NCBI GenBank assembly: GCA_015058265.1
Contig: SVCR01000023.1
Span: 1 to 12,314 of the forward strand
Direction: 5' to 3'
Origin: Clostridiales bacterium
GTDB lineage: Bacteria; Bacillota_A; Clostridia; Peptostreptococcales; Anaerovoracaceae
Length of the DNA stretch: 12,314 nt
A model generated the notes under the pieces. It made no database searches. It worked only from the letters and a program-made list of their open reading frames with translations, and was not told the DNA's origin. Every line of letters begins with the position of its first letter. Positions within the stretch are counted from its first letter, which is position 1. Positions 1 to 6,752 of the stretch are shown here, one piece after another. The translations under genes and the position numbers were made by a program.

Positions 1-1
1 A

Positions 2-58
2 AGCGATATCCATCTTGTCACCAAGACCGGCGGCAAGAGCGGTGACTTCGCATATTGA
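2..58 (+). CDS. 3' end of an unidentified protein (cut by window start)
   Basis: The frame starting at base 2 stays open for 18 codons and ends in TGA at 56-58. The last residues read IHLVTKTGGKSGDFAY. The 'LVTKTGG' run loosely resembles the C-terminal nucleotide-binding end of four-carbon acid sugar kinases (DUF1537/OtnK type, 'lVTKsGgFG'), but the match is too short to assign. The only support for coding is that the other two forward frames look worse and that the distance to the next gene is reasonable. It could also be chance. Confidence 0.35.
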   Translation, partial: SDIHLVTKTGGKSGDFAY

Positions 59-117
59 GCCTGAATGGCCATGTCGATGTGTCCGGAAAGAACTTATCAA
101 AAGGGAACGTGGTTATT

Positions 118-146
118 TTGAAGACAATCATCAAACTTACTAATAT
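118..146 (+). promoter_or_regulatory. Candidate sigma-A promoter of gap
   Basis: TTGAAG (118-123) and TAATAT (141-146) are separated by 17 bp, each matching 4 of 6 consensus bases. A second -10-like TATAAT lies at 206-211 but has no matching -35. The rest of 59-249 holds no other gene or strong hairpin that I can see. Confidence 0.35.
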
Positions 147-249
147 AGCAGTAGCGCTGATCGGAAATAAAGCGTACAATACAAGGTGGGGAGACTACGG
201 AGAATTATAATAAAAGGGTCAATAAATGCAGAATAGAAAGGAGTAATAA

Positions 250-1362
250 ATGAGTGAAAAGATCAAAGTAGGAATTAACGGGTTTGGTCGTATTGCACGT
301 ATCATCATCCGCAGCCTGGAGATGCGCGATACTGATATCGAGGTAGTCGCTGTCAATCTGCATCACGCTGATCACAAAAGGATGGCTTATCAGGTAGAGT
401 ACGATTCAGTATTCGGCCGTTTTATGGGAGATGTTGAGGCAACAGACGACGGCATCCGTATCAATGGCAAGGACATCCACGTATTCTCCGAGGACGATCC
501 GGCGGATATCAACTGGTCCGCATATGGAGCGGAGTATGTGATCGAATCTACAGGTAAGTTCCTTACAAAGATGGCTGCTTCCCGCCACTTCCTGGGCGGA
601 GCAAAAAAAGTCATCCTGACTGCACCTGGAAAATCTGATGATATCCCGACATTCGTAATGGGCGTCAATAACGATAAATATGACCCGGCTACAATGACTG
701 TAGTATCTAACGCCAGCTGTACCACGAACTGTCTGGCTCCTCTGACTAAGGTCATACACGAGGCATTCGGAATTGAAAAAGCACTTATGTCCACTATCCA
801 TGCTTCAACATCCAAGCAGAAGCCTGTTGACTCCAACGGAGGACGCGACTGGAGAACCGGACGTTCTGTATTCAATAATATCATCCCGTCTACGACTGGT
901 GCTGCTAAGGCCGTCGGCAAAGTTATCCCTGAGCTGAATGGCAAGATGACCGGAATGAGCTTCCGTGTTCCTTGCAATGACGTTTCAGTTGTAGACCTGA
1001 CTGCTGAGCTTAAAACAAAGACTACATACGAAGCGATCTGCGCTGCAATCAAGGAAGCTGCTGAAGGTCCAATGAAAGGTATCATTGAGTATAACAATGA
1101 TGAGCTGGTTTCATCCGACCTGCGAGGAAACTTCAACACATGCATCTTTGATGAGAAAGCCGGAATCATGCTTGACGACAGCTTCGTAAAACTCATCGCA
1201 TGGTATGACAACGAGTGGGGTTATTCCAACAAAGTTATCGACCTGGTTGAGCATGTTGCTAAGACCGATGCAGCCGTACTCGCTTCAGGCAAAAGCATCA
1301 AGGAACCTCTGGTAGCTGAAGAAGTAAAGGAAGCGGCAGCCAGCAAAAAGGCTCAGAAATAA
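250..1362 (+). CDS. gap: Glyceraldehyde-3-phosphate dehydrogenase, type I, possibly NADP-preferring
   Basis: Catalyses phosphorylating oxidation of glyceraldehyde-3-phosphate to 1,3-bisphosphoglycerate in the cytosol (glycolysis or gluconeogenesis). The Rossmann motif NGFGRIAR is at residues 10-17, the catalytic motif SNASCTTNC gives Cys157, the active-site base is His184, and the C-terminal AWYDNEWGYSNKV is at 317-329. The start is fixed by AGAAAGGAG about 6 nt upstream of the ATG. At 370 residues it is about 35 longer than usual, with an Ala/Lys/Glu-rich tail from about 337. The Asp that normally follows 'VxN' and grips the NAD ribose is Leu37, the usual Pro188 region reads DSNGG (194-198), and the third Rossmann glycine is Ala16. 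Together these changes point toward NADP use, which is inference. The gene stands alone, with no pgk, tpi or cggR beside it, and is followed by a hairpin at 1412-1458. Identity as a GAPDH is secure; coenzyme choice is not. Confidence 0.97.
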   Translation: MSEKIKVGINGFGRIARIIIRSLEMRDTDIEVVAVNLHHADHKRMAYQVEYDSVFGRFMGDVEATDDGIRINGKDIHVFSEDDPADINWSAYGAEYVIESTGKFLTKMAASRHFLGGAKKVILTAPGKSDDIPTFVMGVNNDKYDPATMTVVSNASCTTNCLAPLTKVIHEAFGIEKALMSTIHASTSKQKPVDSNGGRDWRTGRSVFNNIIPSTTGAAKAVGKVIPELNGKMTGMSFRVPCNDVSVVDLTAELKTKTTYEAICAAIKEAAEGPMKGIIEYNNDELVSSDLRGNFNTCIFDEKAGIMLDDSFVKLIAWYDNEWGYSNKVIDLVEHVAKTDAAVLASGKSIKEPLVAEEVKEAAASKKAQK

Positions 1363-1411
1363 TGATTGAACTCCGCTTTTAATTGAAAAGATAAAAAATC
1401 ACCGGAATTTG

Positions 1412-1458
1412 AACTGCCCCCTCAAGTTAGACTAAGAATCTATCTTGAGGGGGCAGTT
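1412..1458. terminator. Perfect 15-bp hairpin after gap; IS-end-like
   Basis: AACTGCCCCCTCAAG (1412-1426) and its exact complement (1444-1458) form a 15-bp stem. Four more pairs inside (TAGA 1428-1431 with TCTA 1439-1442) leave a 7-nt loop. It sits between gap (plus) and the minus-strand LysR remnant, so it can stop transcripts from both sides, but neither strand has a strong T-run, which is unusual for an intrinsic terminator. The arm plus following bases (ACTGCCCCCTCAAGTTAGAC) resembles terminal inverted repeats of IS150-group IS3 elements as I remember them, so it may be a small mobile-element relic acting as a terminator. Confidence 0.65.
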
Positions 1459-1499
1459 TCTGTTAAATGGTATTGATCTTGTATTCGGTTCAAGATCAT

Positions 1500-1866
1500 T
1501 CAACTGCAAAATGATGCCTTGACATATTCAATAAATGCTGCCATTGCGGGATTGAGCCACTTGTCTGAATTATAGTAGAGCTGGCTCCAGAGACCAGGGA
1601 CCTTTTCCTTAATATCAAGAGCAGCCAGAGAGCCTCTCTCAAGTTCACGCTCCACGATGAAGCGAGGCAGCATGGATCTGCCATATCCTTCGAGAAGAAG
1701 ATTGACGATAGCGATAGATGCGCTGAATTCCAATGGATCCGCACTATGTACACGGTTATATGGCAAATGCCGGATATGTAAGTATAATACCGTATGGATC
1801 GCCGGTTTGATACGGGGTGGATGGATATTGGCGGACACTTCAAATAACGGATCCGAGAAAGTCTGA
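1500..1866 (-). pseudogene. LysR-family regulator, C-terminal remnant
   Basis: The minus-strand frame ending with TGA at 1500 encodes about 120 residues resembling the last third of a LysR substrate-binding domain. The pattern EFSASIAIVNLLLEGYGRSM followed by LPRFIVERELERGSL, then a 'LYYNSDKWLNPAMAAFIEYVK' type ending, fits the usual 'lV..G.G...lP' and 'spa...fi' pattern of that fold. The winged helix-turn-helix and most of the sensor domain are missing; upstream the sequence becomes the NTPase gene in another frame. An ATG at 1925 keeps the frame open, but it lies inside the NTPase gene and has no convincing ribosome site. I therefore call it a broken gene. The exact 5' border of the homology (about 1866) is estimated by eye. 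Confidence 0.7.
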
Positions 1867-2427
1867 AATTGTCTCTTCGAGATGAACGAGGATTTCCTCG
1901 GATCCTTTTTCGTACAACGGATCATTGTTGTCCAGCTCTATGATCGTACTGCCCGGATCATTCGCGAGGTAGTTACGCAGGTCCTTATTACAAAGCTGCT
2001 CCTCAGGCTGCCTGACTTTGCTTTTTATGACACCTATACATGGCGTGTCGGATCTGAGAAGTTCGTAAATGGATGATCTGAATATTTCAGAGCGCAATTC
2101 AAGACCTCCGATCTCATCCAGCAGCATGATTCTTGTTCCGGGCCGTGGCGTCAGCATCCTGCAGGCGTTATCCTCAAAGACAGAAAGATCTGTCGTTCTC
2201 ACTCCGTCTTCAAAGCTTATAAATACATTTGAGAGCGCAGGATCGGATAATCGATCTACATCAAAATCATCTGCATCAGCAAGCCTGTATCCGACAACCT
2301 TACCGCTTTTGTCAAGAAGGCGCTGCGACGAAAAACCTCCGAGAACATTCTTATAAGGTATAAGACATTTTCGGATCAGTGAGGATTTCCCTATTCTGAT
2401 ATTTCCTGATAGAAAGAGATTGTTCAT
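1840..2427 (-). CDS. THEP1-like nucleoside-triphosphatase
   Basis: Predicted cytosolic P-loop NTPase of 195 residues, close to the usual 170-190 of the NTPase_1/THEP1 family, whose characterised members hydrolyse nucleoside triphosphates slowly and whose cell role is unclear. Residues 4-16 read LFLSGNIRIGKSS with the Walker A GNIRIGKS at 8-15. GGFSSQ at 30-35 matches the family 'vGGFyT' segment, and IMLLDEIGGLEL (100-111) is the Walker B with the family-typical DEIG. I start at the ATG at 2427 because the P-loop should begin within 10 residues of the N-terminus; upstream in-frame ATGs at 2496 and beyond would add an unconserved leader. The ribosome site is weak (GGA about 7 nt upstream). The stop at 1840 lies inside the frame of the LysR remnant, suggesting that the last residues come from foreign junction sequence. 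Confidence 0.85.
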   Translation of the reverse strand: MNNLFLSGNIRIGKSSLIRKCLIPYKNVLGGFSSQRLLDKSGKVVGYRLADADDFDVDRLSDPALSNVFISFEDGVRTTDLSVFEDNACRMLTPRPGTRIMLLDEIGGLELRSEIFRSSIYELLRSDTPCIGVIKSKVRQPEEQLCNKDLRNYLANDPGSTIIELDNNDPLYEKGSEEILVHLEETISDFLGSVI

Positions 2428-2486
2428 ACTTGTCCATGTTTTCGCTTGTACGGAGATCAGGTATTTTCTGTGATATTCTTGCAATG

Positions 2487-2513
2487 ATTTTAGCATGAAA
2501 TGTGTGCTAAAAT
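2487..2513. promoter_or_regulatory. Palindromic divergent promoter between NTPase and EamA genes
   Basis: ATTTTAGCA (2487-2495) and TGCTAAAAT (2505-2513) are exact complements with a 9-bp spacer. Each arm, read outward, is an extended -10 element (TGn-TAAAAT): the plus copy would start transcription near 2520, ahead of the permease, and the minus copy near 2480, ahead of the NTPase. No good -35 is visible for either. The same palindrome could instead be a repressor operator. Assignment rests on sequence pattern only. Confidence 0.5.
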
Positions 2514-2540
2514 GAGGAAAATCATAAAAGGGGAAATAGT

Positions 2541-3437
2541 ATGGACCTGGAGAAGAGATTAAATATGAATGAAAGGAAGGGGGAAGTCCTTGTCGGGCTT
2601 GCGCTGGCACTCAGAGCAAGCTCGCTTCTGTTTGGGAAGATCGCCATGAGGACAATGGGACCGTATCTGACGATAGCCTTCAGATTCACGATCGCATTTA
2701 TCCTGATCGCGTTCCTTTTCAGAAAGAGCATAACCAGAGTCGATCTGAAAACTTTGTGGCACTGTGCATTGATAGGATTCTTTTTCTTTCTGGCCATGGT
2801 GTTCGAGATGTTCGGATTGCAGACAACACCTTCATCCGTAACGGCATTTCTCGAGGGCTCTGTTGTTGTCATCGTTCCGGCTATAGCTTGCCTGATGCAG
2901 CGCAAGCTGCCTGACGGTATGACGATCGTTTCGGCAATTTTCGCTTTGGTCGGTGTGGGATTCCTGACTCTCAAAGGGGATCATCTCGGATTTACCACAG
3001 GTGAGCTGCTCGTTCTGGGCGGTACTGTATGGTACTCACTTACCGTAATAGTTACGGACACGGCAGCTAAGAATGATGACCTTGAAGTCGTCGCTATATA
3101 CCAATTGCTGTTCATCGCGATCTTCGCATATATAGGAGCCTTTATTTTTGAAGAGGTCAGGCTTCCTCAGAGCGGTCAGGAATGGGGCGCAGTACTTGCG
3201 CTTGCGGTCATCTGCAGCGGTGTGGGCTTCACCATACAACCCTTCGGGCAGAAATATATAACCGCGGAGAGGGCCGGGATACTTGCCGTATTCAACCCTC
3301 TGACTGCGGCTGTGCTGGGTGTAGTATTTCTGCGTGAGCGCCTGACCGGCAGCATGCTGTTTGGTGCAGCGCTGATACTCATATCCATCCTCGCACCTGC
3401 ATGGATCCAGGATAGAAGATCCCGCAAAACTGAATAG
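2541..3437 (+). CDS. EamA/DMT-superfamily permease
   Basis: Integral membrane protein of 298 residues with about ten hydrophobic segments in two EamA repeats (roughly 14-145 and 150-290), the standard size and layout of drug/metabolite exporters. The second repeat carries the conserved AERAGILAVFNPLTAAVLG (242-260) followed by a charged LRERLTG, equivalent to the family 'l.P..a.l.g...lgE.lt' motif. The substrate cannot be read from sequence; relatives export amino acids, metabolites or drugs. The start ATG has AAAGGGGA about 7 nt upstream; a second ATG at 2565 lacks one. It is transcribed divergently from the NTPase across the palindrome at 2487-2513. No clear terminator follows its stop. Confidence 0.9.
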   Translation: MDLEKRLNMNERKGEVLVGLALALRASSLLFGKIAMRTMGPYLTIAFRFTIAFILIAFLFRKSITRVDLKTLWHCALIGFFFFLAMVFEMFGLQTTPSSVTAFLEGSVVVIVPAIACLMQRKLPDGMTIVSAIFALVGVGFLTLKGDHLGFTTGELLVLGGTVWYSLTVIVTDTAAKNDDLEVVAIYQLLFIAIFAYIGAFIFEEVRLPQSGQEWGAVLALAVICSGVGFTIQPFGQKYITAERAGILAVFNPLTAAVLGVVFLRERLTGSMLFGAALILISILAPAWIQDRRSRKTE

Positions 3438-3497
3438 TCAGTGTCGAGCAAAGCGAATCAGGCACGCGGATCGAAGGTCGGCTCTAAAAAATATATA

Positions 3498-3526
3498 TTT
3501 ACAAGTCAGCGAAAAAATGCTATATT
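3498..3526 (+). promoter_or_regulatory. Strong promoter of the yhdT-panF leader
   Basis: TTTACA (3498-3503), a 17-bp spacer, then TATATT (3521-3526), preceded by TGC for an extended -10. The expected start is near 3533. It lies about 60 bp after the EamA stop and about 250 bp before yhdT, so it would make a long leader. Confidence 0.65.
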
Positions 3527-3561
3527 GCGCTTGGTGGACGGTATCCGCAAGGAACTATACC

Positions 3562-3639
3562 ATGTATAAAAAGGGTAAAGAGAAGCAGATCTTGATGATC
3601 GGCGCGTATCACATTGTGAACGTGACTGATGTAAGGTGA
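3562..3639 (+). CDS. Possible 25-residue leader peptide
   Basis: ATG at 3562 opens 25 codons ending in TGA at 3637-3639. AAGGA (3549-3553) sits 8 nt upstream, a good spacing. The peptide begins MYKKGKEKQ, strongly basic, then turns hydrophobic (ILMIGAYHIVNVTDV). It lies between a good promoter and tandem terminators, ahead of the yhdT-panF pair. No family recognised. It may be a regulatory upstream ORF, a small protein, or chance. Confidence 0.4.
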   Translation: MYKKGKEKQILMIGAYHIVNVTDVR

Positions 3640-3677
3640 TCCGGTTTCGATGCATCCGTATTATATTTGAATCGTCC

Positions 3678-3711
3678 ATCCGCAGGCGTCAGCCTTGGCG
3701 GATTTTCTTTT
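3678..3711 (+). terminator. Intrinsic terminator 1 in the yhdT leader
   Basis: ATCCGC (3678-3683) pairs with GCGGAT (3698-3703), and AGGC with GCCT inside, leaving loop GTCA and a small bulge; TTTTCTTTT follows directly. It lies upstream of yhdT, so it would end a short leader transcript unless bypassed. Confidence 0.75.
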
Positions 3712-3746
3712 ACCGCAGGGTCAGTACGCCTTATGCGGTATTTTTA
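3711..3746 (+). terminator. Intrinsic terminator 2 in the yhdT leader
   Basis: TACCGCA (3711-3717) pairs exactly with TGCGGTA (3734-3740), followed by TTTTTA. Its left arm begins in the T-tail of terminator 1, giving back-to-back terminators about 30 bp before the yhdT start. Confidence 0.7.
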
Positions 3747-3777
3747 TTCCAATTAAGAATCAAGAAGGAGTAATCAA

Positions 3778-4044
3778 ATGACGAGAGAAGAAAAGAATCT
3801 TCAGATCAGAAAAGAGGCGCGCGCCACTATTATCCTGTTCGTGATCTGCTTCCTGTGGCATGTCGGCTGCGGCTATCTGCTGTCAGGATCCGGGATCACT
3901 GTAGCGGGGCTTCCGCTTTGGTGGGTGCTGAGCACGCCGGGAGTGTTCGTTGTTGCTGTAGTAGGTGTTATATACCTTCTCAAGAAAGTGTTCGTGAACT
4001 TCAGCCTTGAAGATGAGGATGAAGTAGCAGGAGAGGAGGCGTGA
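3778..4044 (+). CDS. yhdT: YhdT-like small membrane protein (DUF997)
   Basis: A small protein of 88 residues with a charged N-terminus (1-17) and two membrane segments, about 18-39 (TIILFVICFLWHVGCGYLLS) and about 46-68, ending in an acidic tail. Size, topology and position directly before a PanF symporter match the YhdT/DUF997 family, which is found next to panF in many bacteria including Escherichia coli; its function is not established, though an accessory role to the symporter is plausible. The start has AAGAAGGAG well placed upstream. The stop is 1 nt before the panF ATG, so the two are co-translated. Two terminators lie just upstream, implying control by read-through or a promoter hidden in the leader. 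Confidence 0.85.
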   Translation: MTREEKNLQIRKEARATIILFVICFLWHVGCGYLLSGSGITVAGLPLWWVLSTPGVFVVAVVGVIYLLKKVFVNFSLEDEDEVAGEEA

Positions 4045-4045
4045 T

Positions 4046-5590
4046 ATGAGCGGAAGACAGACAGCGATACTGGGGATACTCCTCGCATACATGGCACTCA
4101 ACGCGGTGATTGGAGTATGGATGAGCCATGTCTCTGCTAAACAGAATGCAGAGAGCGGCTTCCTTCCGATATATGTCGTCGGCGGACGTACGATGGGCGG
4201 TGTCGTTCTTGCTATGACACTTGTAGCGACTTATACCAGCGCCAGCTCCTTCCTGGGCGGACCGGGTCTTGCGGCTAGCTGGGGATTGACACAGTCCTGG
4301 GTAGCAGCTATCCAGATCGGAACAGCTTTCCTGACTCTCGGAGTCATCGGTAAGAAGCTGGGTATGATCTCCCGCCGCATCAAAGCGGTAACGATCTCCG
4401 ACTATCTCAGGGCAAGGTATAAATCACCTGCAGTTGATATCATCTGCAGCATAATGCTCGTAGTTTTCTTCATCACACAGATGATCGCGCAGTTCAAGGG
4501 CGGAGCTACACTGCTCCAGACGGTTACAGGCCTTTCATACATAAGCGCTTTGATGCTCTTCTCTGCGATCGTCATCATATATACAGCTTTCGGCGGATTC
4601 AAAGCCGTCGTAATAACTGACACGATCCAGGGCTTCATCATGGCATGCGGAACATTCCTGCTCCTGTTCTTCGTAATCAGAGCAGGCGGCGGTATGGAGA
4701 ACATACTTGAATTCAATGCTGCGAACAACCCGGGCTGGGATCTCATCGGCAAGGGTGAATACGGAACAGAGATTGCAGCTCTCAGACCGGGATATCTTAT
4801 CTCTTTCTGGGTGCTGGTCGGTGTCGGAGTCCTCGGACTGCCGCAGACAGCGGTAAGGAGCATGGGCTTCAAGGATACTGAGTCACTGCACAAAGCCATG
4901 ATATGGGGTACCGTAGTCGTCGGCATCCTCATGATCGGAATGCATTTCGCGGGAACACTTGCTCTGCCTCTGGCAGGAGAGGAGCAGCTTGCGAATACTG
5001 ACTCACTGATCCCTTACGTAGTCAATAAGTACATGCCTGTGTGGGCGGCAGGACTTTTCCTTGCAGCGCCTCTGGCAGCCGTAATGTCGACAGTCGATTC
5101 GCTCCTTATCCTCGCATCCGCTACTATCCTCAAGAATCTGTATGTTACATACATCGCAAAGAAGGATGTTAAGGATGCGGTAAGAGCTGACCAGACAGTC
5201 GATGCCGAGGTGAGTGAGAGCACCGAGAAGAAGATGAAATACGGCAGCTTTGCGCTCACTATCGTGCTCGGACTGATCGTTTTCCTCCTCGCTATGAATC
5301 CGCCTTCGATCCTTGTATGGATAAACCTGTTCGCAATGGGCGGACTTGAAGCTACATTCTTCTGGCCTCTGATCGGAGGACTCTATTGGAAGAAGGGAAA
5401 TGCGGCAGCTTGTATCGCTTCCATCATCTGCGGTGTCGGTACTTTCGTATTCTTCAATCTGAACAAGATCGCACCGTTCGGCATCCATGAGATCGTACTG
5501 GGACTCATCGCGGGAGGCATTGCATACTTCATCGTAGGCAGTCTGAATAAGAAAGAGCCGGATCAGGATGTAATGGAAAAGTGCTTCTGA
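4046..5590 (+). CDS. panF: Sodium/pantothenate symporter, SSS family
   Basis: Inner-membrane transporter expected to take up pantothenate (vitamin B5, precursor of coenzyme A) with sodium. Its 514 residues carry about 13 hydrophobic segments. Segments match PanF closely: VGGRTMGGVVLAMTLVATYT (45-64), SASSFLGGPG (65-74), ALYTAFGGF-like IIYTAFGGFKA (177-187), FWVLVGVGVLGLPQTAVR (254-271), the SSS signature around AAPLAAVMSTVDSLLI (340-355) and GGLEATFFWPL (432-442). It is about 30 residues longer than the E. coli protein, mostly from a charged cytoplasmic loop (about 372-397, rich in Lys, Asp and Glu). GGAGAGGAGG precedes the ATG, which follows the yhdT stop by 1 nt. The SSS family is broad, so a related substrate is possible, but the YhdT partner supports PanF. 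Confidence 0.9.
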   Translation: MSGRQTAILGILLAYMALNAVIGVWMSHVSAKQNAESGFLPIYVVGGRTMGGVVLAMTLVATYTSASSFLGGPGLAASWGLTQSWVAAIQIGTAFLTLGVIGKKLGMISRRIKAVTISDYLRARYKSPAVDIICSIMLVVFFITQMIAQFKGGATLLQTVTGLSYISALMLFSAIVIIYTAFGGFKAVVITDTIQGFIMACGTFLLLFFVIRAGGGMENILEFNAANNPGWDLIGKGEYGTEIAALRPGYLISFWVLVGVGVLGLPQTAVRSMGFKDTESLHKAMIWGTVVVGILMIGMHFAGTLALPLAGEEQLANTDSLIPYVVNKYMPVWAAGLFLAAPLAAVMSTVDSLLILASATILKNLYVTYIAKKDVKDAVRADQTVDAEVSESTEKKMKYGSFALTIVLGLIVFLLAMNPPSILVWINLFAMGGLEATFFWPLIGGLYWKKGNAAACIASIICGVGTFVFFNLNKIAPFGIHEIVLGLIAGGIAYFIVGSLNKKEPDQDVMEKCF

Positions 5591-5612
5591 CCTTCACAAA
5601 ACAACTATAATC

Positions 5613-5655
5613 AAAGCGGCCCTGAACTGTATAATAAGCAGAAGGGCTGCTTTTT
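5613..5655 (+). terminator. Intrinsic terminator after panF
   Basis: AAAGCGGCCCT (5613-5623) pairs with AGGGCTGCTTT (5643-5653) with one G-U pair and a 19-nt loop, followed by a run of T. It closes the yhdT-panF operon. Confidence 0.8.
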
Positions 5656-5723
5656 CGTGGAGGAAAGAGACGGGAAACAGAACGTAATAATAGAAATACA
5701 TTAAAGATATAGAAGAATAAGCT

Positions 5724-6752
5724 ATGGAAAGAAAGTGTTACGATCCTGAAGTATATGAGTTTTACAAAGCTGCGATAGAAGGACCCGGATTTGACGCGCC
5801 GTTTGATGTCCGGGATATCGCAAAGCTCAGAGAAAATGAGATAACAGGGCATGCTGCTCACCTTGACCCGTATGAGGTGTATGAGAAACATGATATCATT
5901 GCTGAAAGAGAAGGTGCGGATCCGCTGAAGCTGAGAGTCTACGTTCCAGATGATGCCAGGGGTGCAGGGGCAAAGCTTCCTGTGTTGCTCTACTTCCATG
6001 GCGGAGGATTTATCATGGGAAGCATAGAGGATCACGATCCGCTGTGCGGTAAGCTGGCTGATGAATGCGGGGCAGTTGTGATCGCGCCTGAGTACAGACT
6101 CGCCCCGGAGGATCCTTTCCCTGCTTGCATAGAAGATGCCGTATTTACTGCGGAATGGGCGGCTTCGCATGCACGTGAGTATGGCGGAGATCCCGCCCGG
6201 ATAATGGCAGGAGGAGACAGCTCGGGAGCTAACATAAGTGCTGTACTGGCTTTGCTCGGAAGAGAAGGGAAGGCACCTGAGATCTCCGGCCTTATACTCT
6301 TCTACGGGATATTCGGATGCATACCGCTGGAAAGCTCCGGGTCGGCGAGAACTTACGGACATGGCGAATGCGTTTTGCCTGTGAATGCTGCGAGGAAAAT
6401 GGTGGAGCTGTACATACCGGACGGGACCGATCCTGATGACTACAGGATAAGCCCGGGCAAAGCGGACCTGAAAGGTATGCCGCCGGCTATAGTGGTTACC
6501 GCCGAACTCGACCCGCTGAGAGATGACGGAGAGGAATTCGCAAGACGGCTTGAGGAAAGCGGGAATGAAGTGCAATTGGTCAGAATGGACGGTATGATGC
6601 ACGGGTTCGTGCTGTATTGGCAGAGATTCAGCCGAGCGGGCAAGCTGCTCGAACAGATAGGCAGTGCTGTCAGAAAACGGAATAACGATAAATGCCGCGG
6701 TTGTTTATTTGAATCAGTTAGCGACAGTCGGCTCAGAGAGGAACAGAAATGA
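5724..6752 (+). CDS. Alpha/beta-hydrolase, HSL-type esterase
   Basis: Cytosolic carboxylesterase of the hormone-sensitive-lipase family, probably acting on short acyl or acetyl esters. A cap region (1-70) precedes the alpha/beta core. The oxyanion motif HGGGF is at 92-96, the nucleophile motif GDSSG at 164-168 (Ser166), with Asp263 in ELDPLRDD and His293 in MMHGF completing the triad; YRLAPEDPFPA (124-134) is also family-typical. At 342 residues it is slightly long, with an unconserved basic/polar tail after about 318. The ribosome site is weak (GAAGA about 8 nt upstream) and no clear promoter is visible after the panF terminator. Its TGA overlaps the next gene's ATG (ATGA at 6749-6752), so the two hydrolases are translationally coupled. 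True substrate unknown. Confidence 0.92.
   Translation: MERKCYDPEVYEFYKAAIEGPGFDAPFDVRDIAKLRENEITGHAAHLDPYEVYEKHDIIAEREGADPLKLRVYVPDDARGAGAKLPVLLYFHGGGFIMGSIEDHDPLCGKLADECGAVVIAPEYRLAPEDPFPACIEDAVFTAEWAASHAREYGGDPARIMAGGDSSGANISAVLALLGREGKAPEISGLILFYGIFGCIPLESSGSARTYGHGECVLPVNAARKMVELYIPDGTDPDDYRISPGKADLKGMPPAIVVTAELDPLRDDGEEFARRLEESGNEVQLVRMDGMMHGFVLYWQRFSRAGKLLEQIGSAVRKRNNDKCRGCLFESVSDSRLREEQK

Larger units (their letters stand above)
3530..3746 (+). promoter_or_regulatory. Candidate attenuation leader upstream of yhdT-panF
   Basis: The 340-bp space 3438-3777 has no long ORF but several ordered elements after the promoter at 3498: a hairpin with a bulged G (3530-3538 with 3544-3551), an alternative hairpin GGTAT (3540-3544)/ATACC (3557-3561), a ribosome site and small ORF (3562-3639), then two terminators. 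The two hairpins share bases, so they exclude each other, and both involve the small ORF's ribosome site region. The 5' segment GTGGA (3534-3538) could also pair with TCCGC of the first terminator's left arm (3679-3683). This is the arrangement expected of a regulated leader or riboswitch, but I recognise no known class. Confidence 0.45.

Noticed and set aside
390..1211. Long minus-strand open frame opposite gap
   Set aside because: It lies entirely antisense to a clear GAPDH gene, has no ribosome site or recognisable domain, and is a codon-bias shadow.
2428..2610. Upstream extension of the NTPase to an ATG at 2610 or 2496
   Set aside because: The added residues are unconserved in character, the earlier start lies inside the permease gene, the ATG at 2496 sits in the palindromic promoter, and the family P-loop normally begins near the N-terminus.
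5529..6602. 357-codon minus-strand open frame opposite the esterase
   Set aside because: The product is low-complexity Ser/Arg/His-rich without a recognisable family, it overlaps the panF end, its terminator and a clear esterase; best explained as an antisense shadow.
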